Origin: Gemmatimonadota bacterium
GTDB lineage: Bacteria > Gemmatimonadota > Gemmatimonadetes > Gemmatimonadales > Gemmatimonadaceae
Length of the DNA: 64,000 bases
Assembly (NCBI GenBank): GCA_016704465.1
Contig: JADJAD010000008.1
Location: 1 to 64,000, forward strand
Direction: 5' to 3'
Of this stretch, positions 1 to 8,343 are shown piece after piece. Position 1 is the stretch's first letter, and each line of letters starts with the position of its first letter. The notes below the pieces were generated by a model. It searched no databases and was not told the DNA's origin. It saw only the letters and a program-made list of their open reading frames with translations. Position numbers and translations under genes: made by a program.

Positions 1-371
1 GTGCCTAACGTCGCCTCGATCGACTTGAGGCCGTTGTGTCCGCCGGCGCTCCCTGCCGCCCGCAGACGAAACGTCCCCAATGGGATCGCCACCTCGTCGA
101 CGAGCACGAGGAGTTGCCGCAATCCCGACCACTCCAGCCGTCGCATGTACGGCCGCAGTGCAACACCGCTGAGATTCATGAACGTCTGTGGCTTCACGAG
201 GCGCACCCGCTCGTCCGCGATCCGCCCCTCGGCGACCAATGCCTCGCCCTCCGCCTGCCACCCCTCGATACGCCAAACGTCGGCCAGGTGGTCGAGCGCC
301 CACCAGCCGACGTTGTGACGCGTCCCCTCGTACTTGCGACCTGGGTTTCCGAGGCCAACGACGACCTTCAC
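1..371 (-). CDS. pth: Peptidyl-tRNA hydrolase (partial, 3' end outside window)
   Basis: Releases peptides from peptidyl-tRNA that has dropped off the ribosome, so that the tRNA can be reused (cytoplasm). Visible motifs are the N-terminal GLGNPG, the RHNVGW segment with the catalytic His, QTFMNLSG, and GSAGGHNGLKSI near the cut end. About 123 residues are present out of a usual 185-200, so the C-terminal third is missing. The start is GTG at 371: the next upstream GTG runs straight into TGA. It lies 11 nt after the rplY stop, so the two are almost certainly co-transcribed. A TTA-GGC (Leu-Gly) pair in the octamer CGTTAGGC lies at the window edge (3-10). Confidence 0.95.
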   Translation of the reverse strand, partial: MKVVVGLGNPGRKYEGTRHNVGWWALDHLADVWRIEGWQAEGEALVAEGRIADERVRLVKPQTFMNLSGVALRPYMRRLEWSGLRQLLVLVDEVAIPLGTFRLRAAGSAGGHNGLKSIEATLG

Positions 372-382
372 GTGCGCACGGC

Positions 383-1039
383 CTACTTCTTCTTCGCCTC
401 GGCTTCTTCTTCCGCCTTGGTCTTGCGGATCACTTCGGGCTCACCGGCCGCCCCTTCTGCCGGGGCCGCGACTTCCTCGCTGGCCTTCGACGCGCTGACC
501 GTGAGGATGGTGTCGCGCATGTCGGCGAGCACCTCGACCCCCTCGGGGATCTGCAGGTCATCGACGTGCACCGACGCGCCGAGGTTCAGCTCCGTGATGT
601 CGACCTCGATCTTGTTCGGGATGTTCGCCGGGTCGACGAGCACGGCCAGCTCCTGCATGATGTGCGACAGGATCCCGCCATGCATGCGCACGCCGACCGA
701 CGTGCCGACGAGCACGATCGGGACGTTCACGCTCACCTTCTCGCCGACGACCAGTTCCTGGAAGTCCACGTGGATGATGGCGCGCTTGACCGGGTGCCGC
801 TGGATGTCGCGGATCAGCGTGCGCGACGTCGCGCCGTCGATGTCGAGCTCGATGACGGTCGTTTCGGCCGAGACGTGCCCGAGCAGGCGACCGAGTTCAC
901 GCGCGTCGACGGAGAGGGACTGCGGGGCGCGTGCGTGGCCGTAGATGACCGCGGGAACGCGGCCGTCGCGGCGCAGCGAACGGGCGACACCCTTGCCGGT
1001 ACCAGAGCGCGCGGAAGCGGAGAGAGAAGCGGTGGACAT
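383..1039 (-). CDS. rplY: 50S ribosomal protein L25 (general stress protein Ctc type)
   Basis: Binds 5S rRNA in the large ribosomal subunit. At 218 residues it is the long Ctc/TL5 form: an N-terminal L25 beta-barrel (about 1-95, with the VPAVIYG segment), a C-terminal beta domain (about 96-185), then an Ala/Glu/Lys-rich tail ending in EAEAKKK. It sits in the prs-rplY-pth arrangement common in bacteria, which makes the call secure. A heptamer repeat fills the 41-bp gap to prs. Confidence 0.95.
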   Translation of the reverse strand: MSTASLSASARSGTGKGVARSLRRDGRVPAVIYGHARAPQSLSVDARELGRLLGHVSAETTVIELDIDGATSRTLIRDIQRHPVKRAIIHVDFQELVVGEKVSVNVPIVLVGTSVGVRMHGGILSHIMQELAVLVDPANIPNKIEVDITELNLGASVHVDDLQIPEGVEVLADMRDTILTVSASKASEEVAAPAEGAAGEPEVIRKTKAEEEAEAKKK

Positions 1040-1041
1040 GA

Positions 1042-1076
1042 GACGGACGGGGGACGGGGGACGGGAGACGGGAGAT
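1042..1076. repeat. Heptamer repeat (GGGGACG/GGAGACG)n, copy 1
   Basis: Tandem 7-bp units of the form GGGGACG and GGAGACG fill almost the whole gap between rplY and prs. The plus strand is G-rich, so the transcript of these minus-strand genes is C-rich here. It belongs to a family with copies at 2086, 13391, 16581, 16725, 19289, 23279, 37480 and 49553. Confidence 0.85.
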
Positions 1077-1080
1077 GTAC

Positions 1081-2034
1081 TTAGTCGAACAATGAGCTGA
1101 CGGACTGCTCGCTATGCGTGAACCGAATGGCCTTGGCGAGGAGCTCGCCGACAGACAGGATGGTCAAGCGGTCGAAGTGCTTCGATGGGTCGATGGCGAT
1201 CGAGTCGGTGATGACCACCTCGGCGATCGGTGCGTTCTTCAGGCGCTCCACGGCAGGGCCGGAGAGCAGCGCATGCGTCGCGCACACGAAGATGTCCTTG
1301 GCACCGAGCGCCTTGAGAGCACGCGCTGCCTCACTGACGGTGCCGGCCGTGTCGATCATGTCATCGGGAATGATGCAGTCCTTCCCCTCGACATCACCGA
1401 CCACGTTCACCACTTCGGAAACGTTGGCCGACGGTCGTCGCTTGTCGATGATCGCCAGGGTGGCATTGAGCCGCTTGCCGAACCCTCGCGCCATCTTCGC
1501 AGAGCCGACATCCGGCGCCACGATCACCAGGTCCTTCAACTGCTTCTTCTTGAAATGATTCACCAGCACCGGGGCGGCGTAGAGATGGTCGACAGGCTTG
1601 TCGAAGAACCCTTGCAGCTGATGCTGATGGAAATCCAACCCGAGCACCCGGTCGGCCCCGGCCTTCTCGATCATGTTCGCCATGAGCTTGGCGCCGATCG
1701 CCACGCGCGGCTGGTCCTTCCGGTCCTGCCGTGAGTAGCCGTAATACGGCATGACGCAGGTGATGCGCGCCGCCGACGCCCGCCGCACGGCATCCATCAG
1801 GAGCAAGAGCTCGATGATGTTGTCCGCCGGTGGATTCGTCGGCTGGACGATGAAGACATCCGCACCGCGAATGTTCTCATCGATTCGCACGAAGATCTCG
1901 CCGTCCGCGAACTTCGTGGCCGTGACCTTCGCGAGGTCGACCCCGAGGTTGCGCGCGATCTCCTCCGCGAGCCCCCTGTTGGCGTTTCCCGAGATCAGCT
2001 TGAAACCGCGGAGCACGCCGGGCAGATGGTCCAT
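1081..2034 (-). CDS. prs: Ribose-phosphate pyrophosphokinase
   Basis: Makes PRPP from ribose 5-phosphate and ATP; PRPP feeds purine, pyrimidine, His, Trp and NAD synthesis, including the purN/purH steps encoded near 38-40 kb. The 317-residue length is standard for class I enzymes. Seen directly: the flexible-loop motif YYGYSRQDRK, the DFHQHQLQGFF segment, and the PRPP-binding DDMIDTAGT. The ATG start gives the canonical N terminus (FKLISGNANRGLAEEIA). It is downstream of ispE and tRNA-Gln and upstream of rplY. Confidence 0.97.
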   Translation of the reverse strand: MDHLPGVLRGFKLISGNANRGLAEEIARNLGVDLAKVTATKFADGEIFVRIDENIRGADVFIVQPTNPPADNIIELLLLMDAVRRASAARITCVMPYYGYSRQDRKDQPRVAIGAKLMANMIEKAGADRVLGLDFHQHQLQGFFDKPVDHLYAAPVLVNHFKKKQLKDLVIVAPDVGSAKMARGFGKRLNATLAIIDKRRPSANVSEVVNVVGDVEGKDCIIPDDMIDTAGTVSEAARALKALGAKDIFVCATHALLSGPAVERLKNAPIAEVVITDSIAIDPSKHFDRLTILSVGELLAKAIRFTHSEQSVSSLFD

Positions 2035-2085
2035 TACCGTAGAGCCTTTAAGCCTAGTGTGGACTGGGAGTTATGTCAACGAATT

Positions 2086-2188
2086 CGGACGGGGGACGGG
2101 AGACGGGGGACGGGGGACGGGGGTGCGTCGCGACGACGTCGCTCCGCAGGAGCGACTCTCCCGTCCCCCGTCTCCCGTCCCCCGTCCC
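2086..2188. repeat. Heptamer repeat pair arranged as a large inverted repeat, copy 2
   Basis: A G-rich block of GGGGACG/GGAGACG units (about 2086-2126) is followed by its C-rich complement (about 2158-2188). The spacer holds its own perfect hairpin (GTCGCTCC / GGAGCGAC, about 2138-2156). Single strands could fold into a long cruciform-like structure. It lies between the prs start and tRNA-Gln, where the prs promoter or leader would be expected. Confidence 0.85.
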
Positions 2189-2191
2189 AAT

Positions 2192-2261
2192 TGGCCCTGG
2201 TGGATTCGAACCACCATTCGCAGATCCAAAGTCTGCTGTCCTGCCATTGGACGAAGGGCCA
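2192..2261 (-). tRNA. tRNA-Gln (anticodon TTG)
   Basis: A 70-nt cloverleaf: acceptor TGGCCCT/AGGGCCA, D stem GTCC/GGAC with a short 7-nt loop, anticodon stem GCAGA/TCTGC with loop CTTTGGA (anticodon TTG, reading CAA), and T arm GGTGG/CCACC with loop TTCGAAT. No CCA is encoded. It sits 14 nt downstream of ispE and upstream of prs, on the same strand. Confidence 0.95.
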
Positions 2262-2275
2262 GTGAGCCCCCAAAC

Positions 2276-3217
2276 CTACTCGTCGAGACGCACCGACTCA
2301 ACGTGCGCGGCCGTCTGCGTGTCCAGCATGTCGACCGCTCCGCCCTCTGGTCCGCCAGTGTCGATCCCGAACGCGATGGCGACCGGGTCCCGATCCACCT
2401 CGTCGCTCGTGTCAATCGGCTGCAGGGCAAAAAGCGTCGCCCCCGACCCGCTCATCCGCACGAACGGCAGCGTCACTCGGAGCTCAGGCTGTCGCAACCC
2501 GTTGAAGACGTCGCGAAGTAGCGGATGGTGGGGCAGGACCACGCGCTCGAATTCGTTGTACGCCATGAGGTCGACGTGGGACCAGTGCGCCAGCCATTCG
2601 AGCGTGTACGCCACTGACGCAGTGGGCTCGGCGGGCGACTCGGCGAGCCAACGGTACGCGTCGACCGTCGACACCCCCTCGCGGAAGGCGAACAGCAGGC
2701 AGTGACGTGGCGGGAGTGGTGGGAGCGCGAGCAGCCGGTCCCCGCGCCCCCACGCCAGGGCCAGCGGCGACGCAGCTTGCGTGAGAAAGGGGACGTCGGC
2801 ACCGAGCGTGGCCGCCAACCGAAGCAGCGCATGATCGCCCAGCGGGACGGGAGCCAGGGCGTTGAGTGCTCGGAGGACACCGCCAGCGTCGGCGCTCCCA
2901 CCGCCCAGCCCACCACCTACCGGGATCCGCTTGATGATCTCGATCTCGAACCCCGTGCCCCACCCTGTCGCTTCCGCATAAGCGACCGCGGCGCGCCACG
3001 CGAGGTTCTGCTCGACCGGTCCGAGTCCGGACGGGGGGAGCGTAGGCCCCCCACAGTCGAGCGAGCGCGCGCCATCCGTCAGGCGAACCGAGACATCATC
3101 GCCCAGCTCGAGTCGACACAAGAGCGTCTCGAGCTGGTGATACCCGTTCGCCTCGCGCGCGAGGATGCGAAGGAAGAGGTTGATCTTCGCCTGGGCGACC
3201 ACGCGCGCACGTCGCAT
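2276..3217 (-). CDS. ispE: 4-diphosphocytidyl-2-C-methyl-D-erythritol kinase
   Basis: GHMP-family kinase that phosphorylates CDP-methylerythritol in the non-mevalonate isoprenoid pathway. Evidence: N-terminal AQAKINLFLRIL, the glycine-rich ATP loop PVGGGLGGGSAD around residue 100, and the C-terminal GHMP motif MSGSGATLFAL. At 313 residues it is slightly longer than the usual 280-300; the extra length is a short acidic C-terminal tail. Only 7 nt separate it from the upstream membrane-protein gene, indicating one transcript. Confidence 0.95.
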   Translation of the reverse strand: MRRARVVAQAKINLFLRILAREANGYHQLETLLCRLELGDDVSVRLTDGARSLDCGGPTLPPSGLGPVEQNLAWRAAVAYAEATGWGTGFEIEIIKRIPVGGGLGGGSADAGGVLRALNALAPVPLGDHALLRLAATLGADVPFLTQAASPLALAWGRGDRLLALPPLPPRHCLLFAFREGVSTVDAYRWLAESPAEPTASVAYTLEWLAHWSHVDLMAYNEFERVVLPHHPLLRDVFNGLRQPELRVTLPFVRMSGSGATLFALQPIDTSDEVDRDPVAIAFGIDTGGPEGGAVDMLDTQTAAHVESVRLDE

Positions 3218-3224
3218 GACGTCG

Positions 3225-4253
3225 CTACGCCGCAGCCTCGACGCCCGTGGGCGGGCTCCGCTGCCCGAGTTCCCCGAACTTCATCCCGAGCCGCAGGAAG
3301 TAGTAGAGCCCGATCAGGGTGATGGGGAGGAACGACAGCAGGTGGAAGCCCAACGCCCAGCTGACCGCCAGGTCGCTCGGCACCTGGTACAGGGTCAATC
3401 CCGCCAGCGCCGCAGCCTCGAACACCCCGAAGAACCCCGGCGATGATGGCAGTGCGACACCGATCGCAATGACCCCCATGAGGAACAGCGCCGCAGCAAA
3501 GGGCGCCTCGATCCCCACCGCCAGGAAGCCGAGCCAGAAGGCGAGACCGTTGCAGAGCCACATGACCATGGCCCAGCCGAGCACCTTCGCAAACCGTACG
3601 GGCGACCGCAGCGCTCCAAGACCGGTCATGAACGACTCAAGAAGGTGCCGTCCACGGTCGGCAAACCGCGGCGCGACTCGTCCGATGACCGCGTCCCAGA
3701 TGCGCACGACCAGGGCGGGGAACATCGCCATCGCCACGAGCGTGGCGAGCGCACCCAGCGCCACGACCGCGGCGAACAGCGCGAGCCGGTTCACCGGCTG
3801 ACCACTGATGGTCGTCCCCGGGGCGAAGTCGGAGACGAACATCGCGATGACCAGGAGAATCACGATCGTCACCGCATCGAAGATGCGGTCCACCGCCAGC
3901 GAGGCGAAGGCGGCAGCGAAGCTCACGCGCTTGTCCTCCCGGGTGAGCGCGTAGGCGCGAGCCAGTTCGCCCGCCCGGGCGGGGACGACGTTGTTGACCA
4001 TCATCCCGATCGCCGTGGAGCGCCAGAGTGCCCCGAGCGAGAGGTCGCTCGCCACGGGCTCCAGGATCACTCGCCAGCGCAGGGCGCGCAGCGGGAAGAT
4101 TATCGTCGCCACGAAGGCGGAGAGCAGGAAGAGCGGGAGGCTCGACTGGCGCAGCACCCCCCAAACCTGCGCGAAGGAGACTTCACGCATGGTCCAGACG
4201 AAGAATGCCGCGCTCAGCGCGAAGCCGAGCGCGCCGCGCCAACCAATTTTCAT
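3225..4253 (-). CDS. Lysylphosphatidylglycerol synthase TM-region / UPF0104 membrane protein
   Basis: A 342-residue polytopic inner-membrane protein with about seven to eight hydrophobic helices. It shows the family's conserved AlgD/MprF-flippase-like segments: RALRWRVIL near residue 60, NNVVPARAGELARAYAL around 90-107, and SSPGFFGVFEAA near 270. Members include the membrane half of MprF and stand-alone proteins such as YbhN/AglD; the substrate of stand-alone members is generally unknown. It lies between the HPt-like gene (6 nt upstream) and ispE (7 nt downstream), so co-expression with isoprenoid synthesis is likely. A lipid or lipid-linked substrate is inferred only. Confidence 0.8.
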   Translation of the reverse strand: MKIGWRGALGFALSAAFFVWTMREVSFAQVWGVLRQSSLPLFLLSAFVATIIFPLRALRWRVILEPVASDLSLGALWRSTAIGMMVNNVVPARAGELARAYALTREDKRVSFAAAFASLAVDRIFDAVTIVILLVIAMFVSDFAPGTTISGQPVNRLALFAAVVALGALATLVAMAMFPALVVRIWDAVIGRVAPRFADRGRHLLESFMTGLGALRSPVRFAKVLGWAMVMWLCNGLAFWLGFLAVGIEAPFAAALFLMGVIAIGVALPSSPGFFGVFEAAALAGLTLYQVPSDLAVSWALGFHLLSFLPITLIGLYYFLRLGMKFGELGQRSPPTGVEAAA

Positions 4254-4259
4254 TTCCGC

Positions 4260-6002
4260 TTACTCCGCCTGCGCCAGGTCGAGGAGATCAAAGATCTCCT
4301 GAAGGTTCTCGTCGTCGAACCGCCCGCTGACGCGCATTTCGTCACGCACCGCAATGGCGCGCTGAACGGCGGACTGCCCGCGGTACACGATCGACTCGAT
4401 GGGGACAATGTCGTCCTCGTCCAGACGAGCGGGCGCGCTCAAGGGTTCATCCTCGAGCACGCTGAACCCCGCGATCCCCTCTTGGAGGAGTGACTGCAGC
4501 TCGCGACCGGTTGGCGTAGGGGCAGAGCGACGCGGCGCCAACGACCTCGCCGGCGCCGGTGGTGACCACGGCGCACTGGGAGGTGGCTCGGCCGCCAGCG
4601 CCGCGGGGGGAGTCGACCCGTCAGCGGCGGGCGGCGCCGCGGCGGGCGGCGCCGCGGCGTGCTGGGGGGCGGCAGTCGCCGCGGGCGGCGACGATAGCTC
4701 GGGCGCGTCGTACGCGGGTGCCGCCGGCGTCTGTAGGGCGACCGGAGGCAGCGCTGGCGGCGCTGCTGGCGGGTCTGCCGACTGGGCCGGCGAGAGAATC
4801 GGGGTCACGCGGCGAGCGCGCTCCAACACCGCGAGCCGTCGCTCGATTTCGTCGACCCCTTCGCCCGGCGTCAGTAGCAGCAGCGTCCCGGCCTCGATCG
4901 CCTCGAGCAGTTGGGGAGCCAACAGATCCGTTTCACGGGCCGCCTCGCCGAAGAAGCCGGCGACCTGGTGCACCTCGAACGAGGCCGCGGTCCCCTGCAT
5001 GTCGATGAGCGCGTCGTACAGGGTGCGAGCGGCCCGGCTGCGTCCGGCAGCGTCCTGCGCGTGGCGGGCGTCGTTCACCAAGCGCCGAACGTGCTCGGCC
5101 CGGGTGAGGATCTCCTCTCGGAATCGCTGCAGCCGACTGGTCGGTGGGGCGACCGCGCGCTGCACCACATGGGGGCCGCGATCGGCATAGAAGAGCTGAT
5201 CGATCGGTACGACCGGCGCGCTCACCTCGGGCGTCCGGTCGACCTCGAGCGCGTGAGCGGCCCGGACAAACCGGCCGACCGCGGGCGAGTCGCCGCTCGA
5301 CGCCTCGCCGGCGCGCAGGCGGGCGGATGCTTCCCGCAATACGTCGGCGGCAGAACGAAACAGCTCCACGTCCCGCTCGCTGAGCGGCGCGTCCGGCATC
5401 AGGGCGCGGGCCGCCCGATCGACGGCGTCGGCGACATCGGCCAGCGGTGGAAAGTCAGCAATGCCGGCAATCCCGCGCATGGTGCGAACGCGGGTCAGGG
5501 CGTCGTCGAGGGCCCGGCGGTGCCGCTTGGCGACAAAGGCGTCCAGCTCGGCGGCGATCGCCGAGGATTGCAGGGCGATGAAGACCGGCGCGGTCGCGGC
5601 CGCTGCGGGGGGCGCCTGACGCGCCGACTCGGATGGGAGGAATCGCTGCAGGCCGGCCAGGCGGGCGTCGGCACGGGCGGTCTCGCGTTCACCCCACGTC
5701 CTGACGCCGCGCACGAGAAAGCGGAGGTCGTCGACCGTCTGTTGCAGGACCCCGTGCAGCTCGAGCGTCCACCGCATCTCGCCGTCGCGGACCGAGTGCG
5801 CGACGAGTTCCATCGACGCGGCGATGGCGGCGATCGCATCGACCCTCGCCATGGACGACGCGCCGCGCAGCGCGCGCGCCGTGGCGATGAACGCGTTGCC
5901 ATCGGGGGCGCCCCCGCTGCCGGAGACGATATGGTCGAGGGAATCCAGATACTCCGTGGCCTCGACGAGATAGAACTCCAGCAGTTCCGGCGATCCGTTC
6001 AT
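4260..6002 (-). CDS. Large protein with repeated degenerate HPt-like domains (FimL/ChpA-N-like)
   Basis: A 580-residue protein with three helical segments resembling histidine-phosphotransfer domains (about 1-110, 145-255, 285-400), then a Pro/Ala-rich linker (about 405-500) and a short conserved acidic C terminus. In real HPt domains the signature is His-x-Leu-Lys-Gly. Here the first repeat reads RALRG (Arg43 at the His position), the second RTMRG and the third IDMQG, so none can accept a phosphate by the usual route. Pseudomonas FimL is a known HPt-like protein without phospho-His, so a scaffold or signalling role is plausible but unproven. No CheA kinase or receiver domain follows. Confidence 0.6.
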   Translation of the reverse strand: MNGSPELLEFYLVEATEYLDSLDHIVSGSGGAPDGNAFIATARALRGASSMARVDAIAAIAASMELVAHSVRDGEMRWTLELHGVLQQTVDDLRFLVRGVRTWGERETARADARLAGLQRFLPSESARQAPPAAAATAPVFIALQSSAIAAELDAFVAKRHRRALDDALTRVRTMRGIAGIADFPPLADVADAVDRAARALMPDAPLSERDVELFRSAADVLREASARLRAGEASSGDSPAVGRFVRAAHALEVDRTPEVSAPVVPIDQLFYADRGPHVVQRAVAPPTSRLQRFREEILTRAEHVRRLVNDARHAQDAAGRSRAARTLYDALIDMQGTAASFEVHQVAGFFGEAARETDLLAPQLLEAIEAGTLLLLTPGEGVDEIERRLAVLERARRVTPILSPAQSADPPAAPPALPPVALQTPAAPAYDAPELSSPPAATAAPQHAAAPPAAAPPAADGSTPPAALAAEPPPSAPWSPPAPARSLAPRRSAPTPTGRELQSLLQEGIAGFSVLEDEPLSAPARLDEDDIVPIESIVYRGQSAVQRAIAVRDEMRVSGRFDDENLQEIFDLLDLAQAE

Positions 6003-6060
6003 TCGCGTCTATAGGGAGGGTGGCGGCGGGGGCAAGTTAGAGAGGGATCCCCACAGGAGG

Positions 6061-6810
6061 CTAGGTGCGCAGAGACGAACGCGCGTGATCCATCGCGGCG
6101 CGCATTTCGACGACAGCGGCAGCGATCCCGACGAAGACGGCGCGACTGACGATGGTGTGCCCGATGTTCAACTCCTCGATCTCGGGGATGGCGGCGACGG
6201 GACCGACGTTTCGCACGGTGAGGCCATGGCCGGCGTGTACGTGCAGGCCGAGTCCCTTGGCGAATCGTGCGGCGTGGGCGAGCGCGGTCAGCTGCATCGT
6301 GTCGTCCGGATGGTGGGCATAGCTGCCGGTATGCAACTCGATGGCGTCGGCGCCGAGGTCGCGCGCGCGGGCGACGGCGTCGACGTCGGGGTCGATGAAC
6401 AGCGAGCTCCGGACGCCGGCGGCGCGAAGGCGGGCCATGGCACGTTCGAGGGCGGCGGGATCGTGGGTCAGGTCGAGCCCGCCCTCGGTGGTGATCTCCT
6501 GCCGCTTCTCGGGGACCAGGGTGACCTGATACGGGCGCAGCCGCTCCACCAGCGCCAGCATCTCCTCCGTGCAGGCAATTTCGAGGTTGAACGGCGTGCG
6601 CGTCGAGGACATGAGGCGCTCCACGTCGTCGTCCTGGATGTGCCGACGATCCTCGCGGAGATGGGCCGTGATGCCATCAGCTCCCGCGTCCTCGCAGGCG
6701 GTCGCGGCGGCGACTGGATCGGGCTCGTCGGTGCGACGGGCCTGTCGAATCGTGGCCACGTGGTCGATGTTGATGTAGAGCCGCTGGTACGGCGCAGACG
6801 GGTCGCTCAT
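6061..6810 (-). CDS. pdxJ: Pyridoxine 5'-phosphate synthase
   Basis: Condenses 1-deoxyxylulose 5-phosphate with 3-amino-2-oxopropyl phosphate to make pyridoxine phosphate (DXP-dependent vitamin B6 route). The 249-residue TIM barrel shows NIDHVATIRQARRT, the ADGITAHLREDRRHI motif, the catalytic TLVPEKRQEITTEGGLD region, and C-terminal ELNIGHTIVSRA. A GGAGG ribosome-binding site lies about 10 nt before the ATG. The GHGL and ELHTG motifs are intact, so it looks functional. Several PLP enzymes in this window (glyA, selA) depend on its product. Confidence 0.96.
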   Translation of the reverse strand: MSDPSAPYQRLYINIDHVATIRQARRTDEPDPVAAATACEDAGADGITAHLREDRRHIQDDDVERLMSSTRTPFNLEIACTEEMLALVERLRPYQVTLVPEKRQEITTEGGLDLTHDPAALERAMARLRAAGVRSSLFIDPDVDAVARARDLGADAIELHTGSYAHHPDDTMQLTALAHAARFAKGLGLHVHAGHGLTVRNVGPVAAIPEIEELNIGHTIVSRAVFVGIAAAVVEMRAAMDHARSSLRT

Positions 6811-6911
6811 CGGGGAACGCCTCCGAGCACGATGGGTACGCGACCGGTGAACCCGTTGCCTGCCGCAAACTGGTGGATTACGTTCGCTCGCATTCTGGCT
6901 TGGAGTCTCGC

Positions 6912-7349
6912 GTGAAATCGTGGAAGCTGTTGGGACTGCTCGTGATCGTCTCCGTCGCGGCGTGCGGGCGCAAGCCCGCGCCGGGGGTTGCGCTGACCGG
7001 AGCGGCGGCGCCGCGACTGGCCGTGGAACAGTTCATGTCGGCCGTCAAGGCGCAGGATCTGCAAGCGATGTCCGTCGTGTGGGGGACCGACAAGGGGCCG
7101 GCGCGCGACCAGATGGAGCGCGACGAACTGGAGAAGCGCGAGATCATCATGCAAGGCTGCTACGACCACGACCGATTCCGCATCCTGGAAGAGGGTCCGG
7201 CGCCGAGCGGCGAGCGCGTCTTGCGCGTGGAGGTGTCGCGCGGAACGAAGACGGCGACTCCGGCCTTCATGGTGGTGCAGGGACCGTCGGAGCGCTGGTA
7301 CGTCCGCGATGCCGGCATCACCGCGATGCGCGAATTCTGCAAGCTCTAG
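6912..7349 (+). CDS. Small putative lipoprotein of unknown function
   Basis: A 145-residue exported protein. With the GTG start at 6912 the product begins MKSWKLLGLLVIVSVAAC, a clean lipoprotein signal peptide with the modified Cys at about residue 18. The upstream in-frame ATG (6873) would put 13 extra residues before the signal, so it is less likely. The mature part has a helical segment rich in charged residues (MERDELEKREIIMQ) and two or three beta strands, compatible with a small NTF2- or DUF4878-like lipoprotein fold, but I do not recognise the family. It is divergent from pdxJ. Confidence 0.65.
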   Translation: MKSWKLLGLLVIVSVAACGRKPAPGVALTGAAAPRLAVEQFMSAVKAQDLQAMSVVWGTDKGPARDQMERDELEKREIIMQGCYDHDRFRILEEGPAPSGERVLRVEVSRGTKTATPAFMVVQGPSERWYVRDAGITAMREFCKL

Positions 7350-7380
7350 GGCGCGCGGAACCGTTTCCGCCCTCGCTAGA

Positions 7381-7815
7381 TTAGTACTCGGACAGTTCGA
7401 CCAGGACACCAGCAGTCGCCGATGGGTGAAGGAAGGCGATGCGCTTGCCTTCGGCTCCAAAACGCGGGTGCTCGTCGATGAGGCGGATGCCGTTGGCGCG
7501 GCAACGTGCCAGTGCTCCCTCCAGATCGTCGACGTTGAAGCAGATGTGATGAATGCCCGGCCCTCGCTTGGCGATGAAACGGCCGATAGGCGAATCTGGC
7601 GCGTCGGCCTCGAGCAGTTCGACCAGGGATTCCCCGGCGACGAGGCCAACGATGTGGGCGCCGTCGGAATCGCCGAGCGGCGTCTCGGGGAGACCGAGGA
7701 CGTCGCGGTAGAACGGGAGGATCTCCTCGAGCGAGGTGACGGCGACGCCGATATGGGCGATGCGCGTACCGCGCTGGGGCGGGGTTGGGGCGGGCTGGTG
7801 ATCTGGCTGTGACAT
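7381..7815 (-). CDS. mce: Methylmalonyl-CoA epimerase
   Basis: VOC-superfamily metalloenzyme interconverting the (R) and (S) forms of methylmalonyl-CoA in propionyl-CoA breakdown. Features: RIAHIGVAV (first metal His), the FYRDVLGLPE helix, LVELLEADAPDSPIGRFI, GPGIHHICFNVDD (second His), and the C-terminal VLVELSEY (metal Glu). This set is characteristic of the epimerase rather than of generic glyoxalases. At 144 residues it has the usual length. It would connect with the acyl-CoA genes at 50-54 kb if odd-chain or branched substrates are degraded. Confidence 0.9.
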   Translation of the reverse strand: MSQPDHQPAPTPPQRGTRIAHIGVAVTSLEEILPFYRDVLGLPETPLGDSDGAHIVGLVAGESLVELLEADAPDSPIGRFIAKRGPGIHHICFNVDDLEGALARCRANGIRLIDEHPRFGAEGKRIAFLHPSATAGVLVELSEY

Positions 7816-7903
7816 CGGGTGTCAGCGCTCCGAATTGGTACGGTGCGCGCGCAAGTTAATCTGAGTGTTGCGAGGGTGAATCCCCGCGACGGAGGCGAAC
7901 GGA

Positions 7904-8233
7904 ATGTCGAATACGATGGCGGTGACCGACGCGAACTTCGCGACGGAGATCGAGGGGGCGAGCGGGCTGGCGGTGGTCGATTTCTGGGCGGAATGGTGCG
8001 GTCCCTGCCGCATGGTTGGTCCAATCGTTGACCAGCTCGCGACGGAGTACGCCGGCAAGGCGAAAGTGACCAAGCTGGACGTCGATGCGAACCAGCAGAC
8101 GGCGATGAAGTACGGCGTGCGGTCGATTCCCACGATCCTGTTCTTCAAGGATGGGAAGCTGGTCGACACGGTCATCGGCTTCGCGCCGAAGCCGGCGCTG
8201 GAGCAGAAGTTCAAGCTGCACTCTGCCAACTGA
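7904..8233 (+). CDS. trxA: Thioredoxin
   Basis: A 109-residue thiol-disulfide reductase with the active site EWCGPCRM and the cis-Pro segment RSIPTILFF, both intact. There is no signal peptide, so it is cytoplasmic. The ATG is preceded by a good GGAGG site about 10 nt upstream. It stands between a divergent epimerase and rsmI, so it probably has its own promoter in 7816-7903. Confidence 0.96.
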   Translation: MSNTMAVTDANFATEIEGASGLAVVDFWAEWCGPCRMVGPIVDQLATEYAGKAKVTKLDVDANQQTAMKYGVRSIPTILFFKDGKLVDTVIGFAPKPALEQKFKLHSAN

Positions 8234-8343
8234 GCCCCGGGCCGGGTCGTCGACCGGCCGCGGGCTGACGGAGTTCATGGCCGGTGGGCGCACGCCCGCC
8301 GGCCATCTGTTGTTCCCGACAAACCGCGGCGTATTCTTCGGGC

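Noticed and set aside
2086..2188. CRISPR array or IS inverted repeats
   Set aside because: Units are 7 bp and lack spacers of constant length; there is no transposase or cas gene nearby.
7381..7815. Generic glyoxalase name
   Set aside because: Residue pattern (GPGIHHICFNVDD and LVELSEY ends) fits methylmalonyl-CoA epimerase more closely.
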